Below are positions 30,046 through 39,362 of a stretch of 64,000 bases of DNA, piece by piece. The notes under the pieces are model-generated. The model had not been told where the DNA came from, did not search any database, and saw nothing but the letters and a program-made list of their open reading frames with translations. This DNA is from Roseibium aggregatum IAM 12614 (GTDB lineage Bacteria > Pseudomonadota > Alphaproteobacteria > Rhizobiales > Stappiaceae), in assembly GCF_000168975.1 (NCBI RefSeq), contig NZ_AAUW01000015.1, forward strand, positions 111,124-175,123, in the 5' to 3' direction. The first letter of the stretch is position 1. Each line of letters starts with the position of its first letter. The translations under genes and the position numbers were made by a program.

Positions 30046-30859
30046 CGTCATTCGCGGAGACGGCCCGGTCGTCCTCGGGGTGCCCCATGCAGGCACCTTC
30101 GTTCCGGACGACATCAGGGCCCGCTTCAACGACACCGGCCTGAAACTGGCCGATACCGACTGGCATGTGGACCGGCTTTATTCCGGCCTCCTGCCCGGCG
30201 CGACCATGGTGAAGGCCAACTTCCACCGCTACGTGATCGACGCCAATCGCGATCCGGAAGGTGTCAGCCTTTATCCTGGGCAGAACACCACGACCCTTTG
30301 CCCGACAACCGATTTCGACGGACGTCCCATCTACCACGCCGGCAAAGAACCGGAGACCGACGAGATCGAAGCGCGGCGCCTTGCCTGGCACGCCCCTTAC
30401 CACGCTGCCCTTCTGGCGGAACTGGAACGGGTGCGGGCCAGACACGGCGTTGCCATTCTCTACGATTGCCACTCGATCCGTTCGGTCGTGCCGTTCCTGT
30501 TCGAAGGCACGCTGCCGGACTTCAACACCGGCTCCAACAATGGCACGACCTGCGCCAGTGCCATTGAAGCTGCCGTCGTTAGCCGGACGGAAGCAGCGGA
30601 AGGTTACACGTCGATCCTCAACGGCCGCTTCAAGGGTGGCTGGACGACACGGCATTACGGCCGGCCGGCTGAAGGCTTTCATGCCATCCAGATGGAGCTC
30701 ACCCAGAAGACCCATCTCGCAACCGAAGACACGCCCTTTGCCTATGACGAGACTAAGGCCGACCGGCTTCGGGTCCATCTCAAGGACATCCTGAGCGCGC
30801 TGGAAACCCTCGCGCCCGCCTTATTCCAGAACAACACCCAGGGAGCGAACAATGACTGA
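30032..30859 (+). CDS. hutG: N-formylglutamate deformylase
   Basis: This is a 275-residue zinc amidohydrolase of the N-formylglutamate amidohydrolase family. Recognisable are [12 protein letters not shown] near residue 15, DTDWHVDRL near 42, DANRDPEG and YDCHSIRS near 145. It releases formate and L-glutamate, the last step of the route. Formate from this step could be used by the formate dehydrogenase encoded 10 kb away; that link is inference. It overlaps hutH and hutU. Confidence 0.94.
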   Translation: MQPVDVIRGDGPVVLGVPHAGTFVPDDIRARFNDTGLKLADTDWHVDRLYSGLLPGATMVKANFHRYVIDANRDPEGVSLYPGQNTTTLCPTTDFDGRPIYHAGKEPETDEIEARRLAWHAPYHAALLAELERVRARHGVAILYDCHSIRSVVPFLFEGTLPDFNTGSNNGTTCASAIEAAVVSRTEAAEGYTSILNGRFKGGWTTRHYGRPAEGFHAIQMELTQKTHLATEDTPFAYDETKADRLRVHLKDILSALETLAPALFQNNTQGANND

Positions 30860-32534
30860 TCGCCGCCACAACGCCCGCGACGTTTTCCCGCCCACCGGCA
30901 CAGAGCTCAACACCAAATCCTGGTTGACCGAAGCTCCGCTGCGCATGCTGATGAACAACCTTCATCCGGATGTGGCTGAGAACCCGCACGAGCTGGTCGT
31001 CTACGGCGGTATCGGCCGCGCCGCGCGCACCTGGGACGATTTTGACCGCATCGTCGCAAGCCTGAAGACCCTTGAGGAAGACGAGACGCTGCTGGTGCAG
31101 TCCGGCAAGCCTGTCGGTGTCTTCAAGACCCACAAGGACGCTCCGCGCGTTCTGATCGCCAATTCCAACCTGGTGCCGAACTGGGCCAACTGGGATCATT
31201 TCCACGAGCTGGACAAGAAGGGCCTGGCCATGTACGGCCAGATGACCGCCGGGTCCTGGATCTACATCGGCACGCAGGGCATCGTGCAGGGCACCTATGA
31301 AACCTTCATGGAAGCCGGCCGCCAGCACTACGAAGGCAACCTGAAGGGCCGCTGGATCCTGACCGGCGGTCTCGGCGGCATGGGCGGGGCCCAGCCGCTG
31401 GCAGCCGTCATGGCAGGCGCTTGCTGCCTTGCCGTCGAATGCGACGAGAAGAGCGCCGACTTCCGCCTGCGCACCCGCTATGTCGATGAAAAGACCCATT
31501 CCCTCGACGAGGCCCTCGCCCTGATCGACCGCTGGACCAAGGCAGGCGAAGCCAAGTCCGTGGCCCTCATCGGCAACGCCGCCGATGTGTTTTCCGAACT
31601 GGTGAAGCGCGGCGTGAAGCCGGACATCGTCACCGACCAGACCTCCGCCCACGACCCGCTCAACGGCTACCTGCCGCAGGGCTGGACCGTTGCAGAATGG
31701 CGCGCCAAGGCCGAGACCGATCCGAAGGCCGTTGAAAAGGCCGCGCGTGCTTCGATGAAGGTGCATGTCGCTGCCATGGTAGACTTCTGGAACATGGGTG
31801 TGCCGACGCTCGATTACGGCAACAACATCCGTCAGGTGGCCAAGGAAGAAGGCCTGGAAAACGCCTTCGCCTTCCCGGGTTTCGTTCCAGCCTACATCCG
31901 CCCGCTGTTCTGCCGCGGCATCGGCCCGTTCCGCTGGTGCGCACTCTCCGGCGATCCGGAGGATATCTACAAGACCGATGCCAAGGTGAAGGAACTGATC
32001 CCGGACGATCAGCACCTGCACAACTGGCTGGACATGGCGCGCGAGCGTATTTCCTTCCAGGGCCTGCCGGCACGCATCTGCTGGGTCGGCCTTGGCCAGC
32101 GCCACCGCCTCGGCCTTGCCTTCAACGAAATGGTCCGCAACGGCGAGCTGAAGGCCCCGATCGTGATCGGCCGCGACCATCTGGACAGCGGCTCGGTCGC
32201 TTCGCCCAACCGCGAGACCGAAGCCATGAAGGACGGCTCCGACGCCGTCTCCGACTGGCCGCTTCTGAACGCCCTGCTCAACACCGCATCCGGCGCAACC
32301 TGGGTTTCGCTCCACCATGGCGGCGGCGTCGGCATGGGCTTTTCCCAGCACTCGGGGATGGTCATCTGCTGTGACGGCACGGAAGATGCCGACCGGCGGA
32401 TAGGCCGGGTGCTGTGGAACGATCCGGCAACGGGCGTGATGCGTCACGCGGATGCCGGCTACGAGATCGCGCTCGACTGCGCGAAAGAACAGGGGCTTAA
32501 CCTGCCGGCTATACTGGGTCATCCTGCGTCCTGA
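30852..32534 (+). CDS. hutU: Urocanate hydratase
   Basis: This is a 560-residue NAD+-dependent enzyme converting urocanate to 4-imidazolone-5-propionate. It is highly conserved: [13 protein letters not shown] near residue 55, [12 protein letters not shown] near 175 and the NAD+-linked [10 protein letters not shown] near 350, with the family length. The start overlaps hutG by 8 bases. The stop codon lies in the loop of a long hairpin (32516-32554) that closes the hut operon. Confidence 0.96.
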   Translation: MTDRRHNARDVFPPTGTELNTKSWLTEAPLRMLMNNLHPDVAENPHELVVYGGIGRAARTWDDFDRIVASLKTLEEDETLLVQSGKPVGVFKTHKDAPRVLIANSNLVPNWANWDHFHELDKKGLAMYGQMTAGSWIYIGTQGIVQGTYETFMEAGRQHYEGNLKGRWILTGGLGGMGGAQPLAAVMAGACCLAVECDEKSADFRLRTRYVDEKTHSLDEALALIDRWTKAGEAKSVALIGNAADVFSELVKRGVKPDIVTDQTSAHDPLNGYLPQGWTVAEWRAKAETDPKAVEKAARASMKVHVAAMVDFWNMGVPTLDYGNNIRQVAKEEGLENAFAFPGFVPAYIRPLFCRGIGPFRWCALSGDPEDIYKTDAKVKELIPDDQHLHNWLDMARERISFQGLPARICWVGLGQRHRLGLAFNEMVRNGELKAPIVIGRDHLDSGSVASPNRETEAMKDGSDAVSDWPLLNALLNTASGATWVSLHHGGGVGMGFSQHSGMVICCDGTEDADRRIGRVLWNDPATGVMRHADAGYEIALDCAKEQGLNLPAILGHPAS

Positions 32535-32554
32535 TGGACGCAGAAAGATGACCC
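32516..32554 (+). terminator. Hairpin carrying the hutU stop codon in its loop
   Basis: The outer stem GGGTCATC (32516-32523) pairs with GATGACCC (32547-32554), and the inner stem CTGCGTCC (32524-32531) with GGACGCAG (32536-32543), giving 16 bp with a 3-base bulge and the loop TGAT. The TGA at 32532-32534 is the hutU stop. No T-run follows, so this may be a Rho-type stop or mRNA-protecting structure rather than a simple terminator. Confidence 0.7.
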
Positions 32555-32676
32555 GGCAATTATCGTGCGTTCAACTTTCTGCTTTCCTGTTCAAACATGA
32601 AAGCATGTTGATCCTGGGAGAATAACCAAGCACGGCGGGACACTCCGATCCATTCCTTTGACTGAGGGGTAATACC

Positions 32677-33774
32677 ATGAAGAGACGTGATTTTCTGAAA
32701 GCCGGCGCCACCGGCACCGCCGCCGTTGCGGCCTCCACCCTGGCCGCGCCTGCCATCGCACAGGACGTGCACCAGTGGCGCATGGTCACCGCATGGCCGA
32801 AGAACCTGCCGGGACCGGGCGTCGCCGCCCAGATGCTGGCTGACCGCATCACCGCGCTGTCGGGTGGCCGCATCGAGGTGAAACTCTTTGCCGCCGGCGA
32901 AATCGTGCCGGGCAACGGCGTGTTCGATGCCGTCGGCCAGGGCACGGCCGAGCTTTACCACGCGGTTCCCTCCTATTGGGGTTCCAAGTCCAAGGGCATC
33001 CTGCTGTTCGGTTCGCAGCCTTTCGGTCTGACTGCTCCAGAACAGGCCGGCTGGATGATCCATGGTGGCGGCCAGGCGCTCTATGACGAAATCTATGCCC
33101 GCTTCAACCTGAAGCCATTCCTCTGCGGCAACTCCGGTCCGCAGTGGGCGGGCTGGTTCCGCAACGAGATCAACAGCGTCGACGACCTGAAGGGCATGAA
33201 GTTCCGCTCTACCGGTCTGGCTTCGGAAATGTGCTCCAAGCTCGGCATGGCGGTTCAGGCCATGAGCGGCCCGGCCATGTTCCAGGCGCTTCAGTCCGGC
33301 GCACTCGATGCCGGCGAGTTCATCGGCCCGTGGACCGACAGCGCGCTCGGCTACTACCAGATCGCCAAGAACTACTACTGGCCGGGCGTCGGCGAGCCGT
33401 CTTCCGCGGAAGAATGTGCTGTCAACCTGGAAGCCTACAACGCTCTGCCGGACGACCTGAAGGAAGCCGTGCAGCGTGCCTGCGCCAGCCTCTACAACGA
33501 CGTTCTGACGGAATACAACACCAAGCATGCCCAGGCGCTGACCCAGTTGGTCAACGATCACGGCGTGATGGTGAGGAAGCTTCCGGACGACGTCATTGTC
33601 GCCATGGGCAATGCCGCCGGTGAAGTCATCGCCGACCTGCGTGCGGACGAAGACGAACTGGTGAAACGCATCACCGAGAGCTTCCTCGCCTACCGCAAGC
33701 TGATGCGCGAGTACATGCCCTACGCCGACAACGGCCAGATGAACGCGCGGATGCTCGACTACAACTACGACTGA
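32677..33774 (+). CDS. dctP: TRAP transporter substrate-binding protein
   Basis: This 365-residue periplasmic receptor begins with a twin-arginine signal (MKRRDFLKAG, cleaved after AIAQ). Family features include AGEIVPGNGVFDAVGQGTAE near residue 70, the arginine in KFRSTGLASE near 178 and DAGEFIGPW near 210. It resembles the mannitol/chloroaromatic-type TRAP receptors. A ribosome site (GAGGGG) precedes the ATG. It is separated from the permease genes by a terminator and a repeat-rich gap. Ligand unknown; proximity to hut genes does not prove a histidine-related substrate. Confidence 0.9.
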   Translation: MKRRDFLKAGATGTAAVAASTLAAPAIAQDVHQWRMVTAWPKNLPGPGVAAQMLADRITALSGGRIEVKLFAAGEIVPGNGVFDAVGQGTAELYHAVPSYWGSKSKGILLFGSQPFGLTAPEQAGWMIHGGGQALYDEIYARFNLKPFLCGNSGPQWAGWFRNEINSVDDLKGMKFRSTGLASEMCSKLGMAVQAMSGPAMFQALQSGALDAGEFIGPWTDSALGYYQIAKNYYWPGVGEPSSAEECAVNLEAYNALPDDLKEAVQRACASLYNDVLTEYNTKHAQALTQLVNDHGVMVRKLPDDVIVAMGNAAGEVIADLRADEDELVKRITESFLAYRKLMREYMPYADNGQMNARMLDYNYD

Positions 33775-33792
33775 TCGGGCACTCGTCACACC

Positions 33793-33832
33793 CACATCGG
33801 GGAAACGTGCTTTCCCCGATGTGGCGGCGTTT
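33793..33832 (+). terminator. Terminator after dctP
   Basis: A perfect 13-bp stem (CACATCGGGGAAA at 33793-33805 with TTTCCCCGATGTG at 33811-33823) with a 5-base loop is followed by GCGGCGTTTTA. It should limit read-through into dctQM and keep the receptor in excess. Confidence 0.85.
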
Positions 33833-33912
33833 TATCATCCCTTTCGTTCGCCTGAGGGGAACCAGTGGCCTGTCTGGACAGATCGTCACCTTTGTTCCGG
33901 CACGTGTGACCG

Positions 33913-33950
33913 ATCCTTCGAGACAGCGCTTCGCGCTTCCTCAGGATGAG
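33913..33950 (-). repeat. Interspersed palindromic repeat, type A
   Basis: ATCCTTCGAGACAGCG at the left and GCTTCCTCAGGATGAG at the right are the same arms as at 62573-62606, in inverted orientation. A single copy, unlike the paired copies elsewhere in the window. Confidence 0.75.
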
Positions 33951-34023
33951 GCTGTGGGTGGGGATGGGGATGGGTCTTCCTCGTGACTTGGCAAATGGAC
34001 AAATCACGTTGCCCCTGCTTTCG

Positions 34024-34052
34024 TCATCCCATGGCTCGACCATGGGATCCAT
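34024..34052. repeat. Palindromic repeat, type B
   Basis: ATCCCATGG and CCATGGGAT flank the short centre CTCGA, forming a 23-base palindrome. It is an intergenic REP-like unit. Confidence 0.6.
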
Positions 34053-34197
34053 TCCGTTTCCTCTCCACCCCTGAGGTCGTTTCGAGGTAACGGCATGGTT
34101 TGCAGGGTCGAGCCCTGCAATGACGAATATCCGAGAGGTTTGAAACTGTGGAGAGGCCAGGAGGTTTGAAGGTGCCCATCAATGGCACCCCTCCACT

Positions 34198-34240
34198 TGA
34201 CATCCCGGACGGAGCGAAGCGCAGATCCGGGATCCAGTAT
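34198..34240. repeat. Palindromic repeat, type C, copy 1
   Basis: The unit reads CATCCCGGACGGAGCGAAGC and then GCAGATCCGGGATCC. A close relative, with GCCGGACGCAGCGAAGCG and AAGATCCGG, occurs at 59405-59436. It is the third REP-like type in this gap. Confidence 0.6.
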
Positions 34241-34284
34241 ACCGCAGCCGAGCGGTGTTCAGCATTGAGGTCAACGGTTACTGG

Positions 34285-34307
34285 TTCCCCGCCTTCGCGG
34301 GGATGAC
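34285..34307. repeat. Palindromic repeat, type D, copy 1
   Basis: TTCCCCGCC, TTCG and the matching CGGGGATGAC form a short hairpin. A near-identical unit (CCCCGCTTTCGCGGGGATGAC) occurs at 40820-40842. Confidence 0.65.
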
Positions 34308-34384
34308 AATAACAGAGACTTCGACACCTACCCCGCAGGCGGCAGCGGGGCCGCAAGCGGATCGAGAAAGCAGGACAGATTGCG

Positions 34385-34888
34385 ATGGAAAAACTGGCGG
34401 GCGCGCTGGAGCGTGTCAATTCGGTGATAGGCAACACGCTGTGCTGGGCAGCACTGTTGATGCTGCTGCTGCAATTCACCATCGTTCTGATGCGCTATGT
34501 CTTCGGCTACAGTTTCATCTTTCTGGATGAGGGCGTGCTGTATTTCCACGCGGCGATCTTCATGCTCGGCGCTGGTTATACCTTCCTCGTCAACGCCCAT
34601 GTCCGGGTCGACATCTTTTATGCCAGGAACAGCGAACGCGCGCAGGCGTGGATCGATGTCTTCGGCCACCTGTTCCTGCTGACACCGGCGCTCGTCGTTC
34701 TGATCTGGTTTTCCTGGCCGTCCGTGCGCGGCAGCTGGGCCATTCTGGAAGGTCCGATTTCCGTTGGCGGTATTCCCGCCTCCTTCCTTTTGAAATCCCT
34801 CATTCCAGCCTATTGCGTGCTGCTGCTGATCCAGGGTGTGGCCGCCTTCATCCGCGATGTTCAGAAGCTGAAAGGCGTCAGTGCATGA
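34385..34888 (+). CDS. dctQ: TRAP transporter small permease
   Basis: This 167-residue inner-membrane protein has four hydrophobic segments, typical of DctQ subunits. It contains the characteristic stretch NAHVRVDIFYAR near residue 77. It joins the DctM subunit to form the symporter fed by the DctP receptor. Its TGA overlaps the ATG of dctM. Confidence 0.92.
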   Translation: MEKLAGALERVNSVIGNTLCWAALLMLLLQFTIVLMRYVFGYSFIFLDEGVLYFHAAIFMLGAGYTFLVNAHVRVDIFYARNSERAQAWIDVFGHLFLLTPALVVLIWFSWPSVRGSWAILEGPISVGGIPASFLLKSLIPAYCVLLLIQGVAAFIRDVQKLKGVSA

Positions 34889-36435
34889 GCCTTCCCCTCG
34901 ATCTCATCATGTTCGGCGCGCTGATCGCCTTCATCCTGCTGGGCTATCCGGTTGCCTTCACCATCGCGGGCGTTGCCACGGGCTTTGCCCTGCTCGGCTG
35001 GATGATGGGTGACTTCAACATTCAGCTCATGGGCGCCATGGGTCAGCGTTTCTTCGGTGTTCTCACCAACCCGGTGCTGACCGCGATCCCGCTGTTCGTC
35101 CTGATGGGCGTCATCCTTGAAAAGAGCCGCATCGCCGAAGATCTTCTGGAAACCATGGGCCGCCTCTTCGGCCGCATGAAAGGCGGCCTCGGCGTTTCGG
35201 TGATGCTGGTCGGCGCTCTGCTGGCTGCTTCCACCGGCATTGTCGGCGCAACGGTGGTTGCCATGGGCCTGATCGCCCTGCCGACCATGCTGCGCAACGG
35301 CTACGACCCGAGACTTGCCTCCGGCATGGTTTGCACCGCTGGAACGCTCGGCCAGATCATCCCGCCGTCGACGCTGCTGATCATCCTGGCCGATGTCATG
35401 TCCAATGCCTTCCAGCAGGCGCAATACGCGCAAGGCAAGTTCACCATCGAGACGATCTCGGTCGGCCAGACCTTTGCCGCAGCCATGATCCCCGGCCTGC
35501 TGCTTGTCGCGGTCTACTGTGCCTATATCGTCGGCCGGGCCTACCTGTTCCCGAATGACGCACCGGCCATGTCGGAACATGTCGACCAGCCGTCGGGCCG
35601 TGAGATTGCTGCGGCCATCGTGCCGCCGATCCTCTTGATCATCGCCGTACTCGGCTCGATCCTCGGCGGCATCGCCTCGCCAAACGAGGCGGCTGCGGTC
35701 GGCGCTGTCGGGGCGATCCTGCTGGCAGGGCGCCGTCTCGGCGTTTCCACAAAGCTGATCGTGCTGGCAACCGCCGCACTGCTGACCCTTGCCGTCGCCG
35801 CGTCGCTCCTGCCGATACGCCTGCAGCGCTCCGATATCAGCACCGGTGGCTACATCATTGCAGCCGTCTATGCGGGTCTTGCGCTGTTTTCCATGGGCGT
35901 AGTCCTGCATATTCTGAAGAAGGCTTTCGCGGACGGACTGTTGAAAGCCTCCATGCTCTCGACGCTGACCGTGACCTCGATGATCTTCGCCACGATCCTG
36001 ATGGCCAGTTTCTTCTCGCTGGTCTTTGTCGGCCTCGGCGGCGAAGACCGGGTGCACGCCATTCTTCAGGAAATGCCGGGCGGCCCAACAGGCGCGCTCA
36101 TCTTTGCAATGCTTTTCGTCTTCGTCCTCGGCTTCTTCCTGGATTTCGTCGAGATCTCAGTGATTTTGCTGCCGGTCCTGATCCCGCCGCTGATCCTGAT
36201 GGACATCGATCCGATCTGGCTGACGGTGCTGATCGCCATCAACCTGCAGACCTCGTTCCTGACCCCGCCATTCGGCTTCTCGCTGTTCTATCTCAGGGGC
36301 GCGGCACCGAAGGAAATCACCACCGGTCAGATCTACCGGGGTGTCGTGCCCTTCATCGTTTTGCAGATTGTTGCCGTCGCCATCCTCTGGACCTTCCCGA
36401 TGTTCGCGACCTGGCTACCACGCTGGCTTTACTAG
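34885..36435 (+). CDS. dctM: TRAP transporter large permease, long form
   Basis: This is a 516-residue polytopic inner-membrane protein of the DctM family. Signatures include NPVLTAIPLFVLMG near residue 62, GGLGVSVMLVGALLAASTGIVGATV near 100-124 and LTPPFGFSLFYLRG near the C-terminus. It is about 90 residues longer than the usual 425; the extra part is a membrane-rich insert at about residues 255-350, as in the mannitol/chloroaromatic-type subgroup. The ATG at 34885 was chosen for its ATGA overlap with dctQ. Confidence 0.9.
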   Translation: MSLPLDLIMFGALIAFILLGYPVAFTIAGVATGFALLGWMMGDFNIQLMGAMGQRFFGVLTNPVLTAIPLFVLMGVILEKSRIAEDLLETMGRLFGRMKGGLGVSVMLVGALLAASTGIVGATVVAMGLIALPTMLRNGYDPRLASGMVCTAGTLGQIIPPSTLLIILADVMSNAFQQAQYAQGKFTIETISVGQTFAAAMIPGLLLVAVYCAYIVGRAYLFPNDAPAMSEHVDQPSGREIAAAIVPPILLIIAVLGSILGGIASPNEAAAVGAVGAILLAGRRLGVSTKLIVLATAALLTLAVAASLLPIRLQRSDISTGGYIIAAVYAGLALFSMGVVLHILKKAFADGLLKASMLSTLTVTSMIFATILMASFFSLVFVGLGGEDRVHAILQEMPGGPTGALIFAMLFVFVLGFFLDFVEISVILLPVLIPPLILMDIDPIWLTVLIAINLQTSFLTPPFGFSLFYLRGAAPKEITTGQIYRGVVPFIVLQIVAVAILWTFPMFATWLPRWLY

Positions 36436-36471
36436 GATTTCCGCGCGCCGGTAAAAATCTCTAGCCCGCAT

Positions 36472-36504
36472 AAAAGCCGCAGCGCAGCCCGCTGCGGCTT
36501 TTTT
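36472..36504 (+). terminator. Terminator of dctQM
   Basis: A perfect 13-bp stem (AAAAGCCGCAGCG at 36472-36484 with CGCTGCGGCTTTT at 36490-36502), 5-base loop and a run of six T. Strong Rho-independent terminator, 36 bases after the dctM stop. Confidence 0.93.
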
Positions 36505-36511
36505 GTGCCTA

Positions 36512-36528
36512 TCCATGTCGGACATGGA
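36512..36528. promoter_or_regulatory. Perfect 17-base palindrome upstream of tupB
   Basis: TCCATGTC, a central G and GACATGGA form a perfect palindrome between the dctM terminator and the tungstate transporter genes, 58 bases before the tupB start. It is a candidate operator for a tungstate- or molybdate-responsive regulator. It does not match a ModE/TunR box known to me. Confidence 0.5.
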
Positions 36529-36586
36529 GTTTCATTCTCTGGCGTTTTACGTTATTTTTTCCCAAAGCGAGGGAGAAATACAAAGA

Positions 36587-37294
36587 ATGGACAGCTTCTG
36601 GGGCGCATTTTCCGGTGCTCTTGGCCTGGTTATCGCGCTGGATCCGGATCTGATGGAGATCATCGGCCTGTCCATGCGGGTCACCCTGACGGCTGTCTTT
36701 CTGGCCTGTCTGATCGGCCTGCCCCTCGGCGCCGCGGTCGGCACTTTCAAGTTTCCCGGAAGAGCGCTTGTGGCCGTCATCCTGAACGCGCTGATGGGTC
36801 TTCCGCCCGTCGTGGTCGGGCTGCTCGTCTACCTCGTGCTGTCGGCCTCGGGCCCGCTCGGTCCGCTGCGTCTGCTTTACACACAGACGGCCATGATCAT
36901 CGCCCAGATGGTGCTGGTGACGCCGATCGTCGCCGCGCTGACCCGCCAGGTGATCGAGGATCTGAACCGGGAATATGCGGAACAATTCGCCTCGCTCGGC
37001 GTCGGCGCCCTCGACCGGCTGACAGCCATGCTCTGGGACGCCCGTTACAGCCTGCTGACGGTCGCTCTGGCCGGCTTCGGCCGCGCGGTAGCCGAAGTGG
37101 GTGCGGTCATCATCGTCGGCGGCAACATCAACCACGTCACCCGCGTGATGACCACGACCATCGCGCTGGAAACCTCCAAGGGCAATCTCCAGCTTGCCCT
37201 GGCGCTTGGCGTCATCCTGCTGATGATCGCCTTTGCCGTGAATGCCGGTGTCATGGCCCTGCGTGCCTCAGCCGCGAGGGCTGCCTATGCGTGA
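36587..37294 (+). CDS. tupB: Tungstate ABC transporter permease
   Basis: This is a 235-residue inner-membrane permease with five or six hydrophobic segments. The family features include GLPLGAAVGTFKFPGR near residue 45, NALMGLPPVVVGLLVYL near 67, and the EAA-type loop YAEQFASLGVG. This compact permease type belongs to TupB, specific for tungstate or related oxyanions. GAGGGAGA precedes the ATG at 36587; an upstream ATG in frame (36503) would fall within the terminator. Its end overlaps tupC by 8 bases. Confidence 0.88.
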   Translation: MDSFWGAFSGALGLVIALDPDLMEIIGLSMRVTLTAVFLACLIGLPLGAAVGTFKFPGRALVAVILNALMGLPPVVVGLLVYLVLSASGPLGPLRLLYTQTAMIIAQMVLVTPIVAALTRQVIEDLNREYAEQFASLGVGALDRLTAMLWDARYSLLTVALAGFGRAVAEVGAVIIVGGNINHVTRVMTTTIALETSKGNLQLALALGVILLMIAFAVNAGVMALRASAARAAYA

Positions 37295-38108
37295 CGCTGC
37301 CTTCGACACGCCAGGCTCCGCCTCCACACTGTCCCGCAGCCCGGTAGTGAACGATCCCTTGCTGGATGTCAGAAGCCTCGGCTTTTCGGCAGGTGGCGAA
37401 AAGCTGCTGCACGGCGTCGACGTCGCCATCCGCCGTGGATCGCGCACCCTGATCATGGGCCCGAATGGAGCCGGCAAGAGCCTCTTGCTGCGGTTGATGC
37501 ACGGTCTGCTTCAGCCGCTGGAAGGCGCCATCCTGTGGCAAGGTGGCCGGATGAACGCCAGCGCCCGGCGCGCTCAGGCCATGGTCTTCCAGCGCCCCGT
37601 GCTGCTGCGCCGGTCGGTGATCGCCAACCTCAAGTTCGCATTGACCGTGCGCGGCATGCGGGGCGCGAAGCGGGCCGACAAGGTCAGGAGCGCTCTGGAA
37701 ACGGCAGGCCTCAGCCACCTCGCCCGGCGTCCGGCCCGCGTCCTGTCCGGCGGCGAACAGCAACGCCTGTCTCTGGTGCGCGCGCTTGCCTGCGATCCGG
37801 AACTCCTGTTTCTCGACGAACCCACCGCCAATCTCGACCCGGCCTCCACCGCCGCCATCGAAGCCCTCATTCTGGATGCCAATGCCCGCGGCGTCACCAT
37901 CGTTCTGGTGACCCATGACGCCGGCCAGGCAAAACGCCTCGGTGAGGATCTGGTGTTTTTGCAGGATGGCACCGTTGTTGAAACGGGGCCTGTTGAGACG
38001 GTGCTGACCAACCCCAGAAGCGAACCCGTTCGCGCCTGGCGCGACGGCCGTCTTTACCTTGGACCCAACACCCAGTCCCTGAATAATTACCCCGGGAGAA
38101 AAAATTGA
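37287..38108 (+). CDS. tupC: Tungstate ABC transporter ATP-binding protein
   Basis: This is a 273-residue ATPase with a 30-residue N-terminal extension. Walker A is GPNGAGKSL near residues 67-75, the Q-loop MVFQRPVLLRRS is typical of TupC/TupA-associated ATPases, LSGGEQQR is the signature, Walker B is LLFLDEP, and VTHDAGQAKRLGED is the switch region. The ATG at 37287 overlaps tupB. It drives uptake of the oxyanion presented by TupA. Confidence 0.9.
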   Translation: MRDAAFDTPGSASTLSRSPVVNDPLLDVRSLGFSAGGEKLLHGVDVAIRRGSRTLIMGPNGAGKSLLLRLMHGLLQPLEGAILWQGGRMNASARRAQAMVFQRPVLLRRSVIANLKFALTVRGMRGAKRADKVRSALETAGLSHLARRPARVLSGGEQQRLSLVRALACDPELLFLDEPTANLDPASTAAIEALILDANARGVTIVLVTHDAGQAKRLGEDLVFLQDGTVVETGPVETVLTNPRSEPVRAWRDGRLYLGPNTQSLNNYPGRKN

Positions 38109-38941
38109 TCAGAAGAGCATTTCTGGCGCTTGCCGCCGTAGTCCTGACGACCGTATTCGCCGGTCAGCCGAGCTTCGCGGAAGACAAGTTCATTGTCGTC
38201 CAGTCCACCACCTCGACCCAGAATTCGGGTCTGTTTGACTATCTCCTGCCGATCTTCAAGGAAAAGACCGGCATCGAGGTGCGCGTGGTTGCCGTCGGCA
38301 CCGGCCAGGCCATCAAGAACGCCGCCAATGGCGACGGCGACGTCCTGTTCGTTCATTCCAAACCGTCTGAAGAAAAATTCGTCGCTGACGGCCTCGGCGT
38401 GTCTCGTTCCGACGTGATGTACAATGACTTCGTCATCGTCGGCCCGGCCGATGATCCGGCAGGCGTTGCCGGCTCGAAGGACGTTGTCGCCTCCCTGAAG
38501 AAAATCGCAGATGCAAAGGCCCCCTTTGCCTCTCGCGGCGATGACAGCGGCACGCACAAGGCAGAGCTTCGCCTGTGGAAGACTGCCGGTATCGACCCTG
38601 ACGAAGGCTCGGGCGACTGGTACCGGGAAACCGGCTCCGGCATGGGCGCAACCCTCAACACCGGCACTGGCATGGGCGCCTATGTCATGACCGACCGCGC
38701 TACCTGGATCTCTTTCGGCAACAAGGGCGACTACAAGGTTGCGGTGGAAGGCGACCCGATCCTGTTCAACCAGTACGGCGTCATTCTGGTCAACCCGGAA
38801 GTGCATGCCCATGTGAAGGCTGAACTCGGCCAGGAATTCATCGACTGGGTCCTCTCCAAGGAAGGCCAGCAGGCTATTGCCGATTACAAGGTCGACGGCC
38901 AGCAGCTGTTTTTCCCGAATGCGGACAAGGGCTCGAGCTGA
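38105..38941 (+). CDS. tupA: Tungstate-binding periplasmic protein
   Basis: This 278-residue binding protein has a signal peptide cleaved near SFAED. The oxyanion-binding motif VQSTTSTQNSGLFDYLLP near residue 30 is the TupA hallmark (TTTS-type), followed by ASRGDDSGTHK near 140, the second ligand loop. The start is a TTG at 38105 overlapping the tupC stop, with GGGAG 10 bases upstream. Unlike most ABC loci the receptor is last. It supplies tungstate, probably for the formate dehydrogenase encoded just downstream on the other strand. Confidence 0.9.
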   Translation: MIRRAFLALAAVVLTTVFAGQPSFAEDKFIVVQSTTSTQNSGLFDYLLPIFKEKTGIEVRVVAVGTGQAIKNAANGDGDVLFVHSKPSEEKFVADGLGVSRSDVMYNDFVIVGPADDPAGVAGSKDVVASLKKIADAKAPFASRGDDSGTHKAELRLWKTAGIDPDEGSGDWYRETGSGMGATLNTGTGMGAYVMTDRATWISFGNKGDYKVAVEGDPILFNQYGVILVNPEVHAHVKAELGQEFIDWVLSKEGQQAIADYKVDGQQLFFPNADKGSS

Positions 38942-39362
38942 GCCAACTAAGCCGTCACCTCAACTTCGAAGTGGGCGGAGCCAGATAAATTTCTGTGTCG
39001 CATGCTCCGCTCAGACCTTCCCCCTTCTCTCACGAGGAGGGGGATTTTTTTATGGCCTGGCCAAAGGCAGATGGACCTGCCGAAGGGTTCAGCGTCACCC
39101 GGAGCGAGCGCATGCGAAGATGCGGGGCCTACTCGTATATCCAATTACGAAAAGGCTGAAGCAATCTTCGGAAGCCTTCAACGATGGCCTATCTCTGGGA
39201 ATGAGTGGACCCCGGATCGGCGCTTCACTTACCGGTGCGACATCGTGGGGAGGTTTTGGAAAGTACACCTGAGGAAGGTGACGCTCATGCGCCTTAATCA
39301 ACCCACTGTGCAGAGAGGCTGGCAGCGGGAGCCTCCTATACCAGTCGAAGTCGGGATTTCCG
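38942..39362. other. Gap between tupA and the formate dehydrogenase operon
   Basis: Two convergent operons end here. Apart from the tup terminator no gene or further strong hairpin for the - strand operon is apparent. The stretch 39060-39300 reads like repeat-derived non-coding DNA. Confidence 0.5.
39018..39051 (+). terminator. Terminator of tupBCA
   Basis: TCCCCCT at 39019-39025 pairs with AGGGGGA at 39038-39044 and seven T follow. It lies 77 bases after tupA. Confidence 0.85.

Larger units (their letters stand above)
33775..34384. other. Repeat-rich gap between dctP and dctQ
   Basis: The 610-base gap has no supported gene. After the terminator it holds one type A repeat and three different palindromes (34024-34052, 34198-34240, 34285-34307). 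Such clustering of unrelated short palindromes suggests a tolerated landing site. The dctQM promoter, if separate, should lie at about 34310-34380. Confidence 0.6.

Noticed and set aside
28438..32522. Long open frames on the strand opposite hutH and hutU (480 and 580 codons)
   Set aside because: They are mirror effects of high-GC codon use; their products are Gly/His/Arg/Gln-rich with no domain, and the opposite strand holds well-known enzymes.
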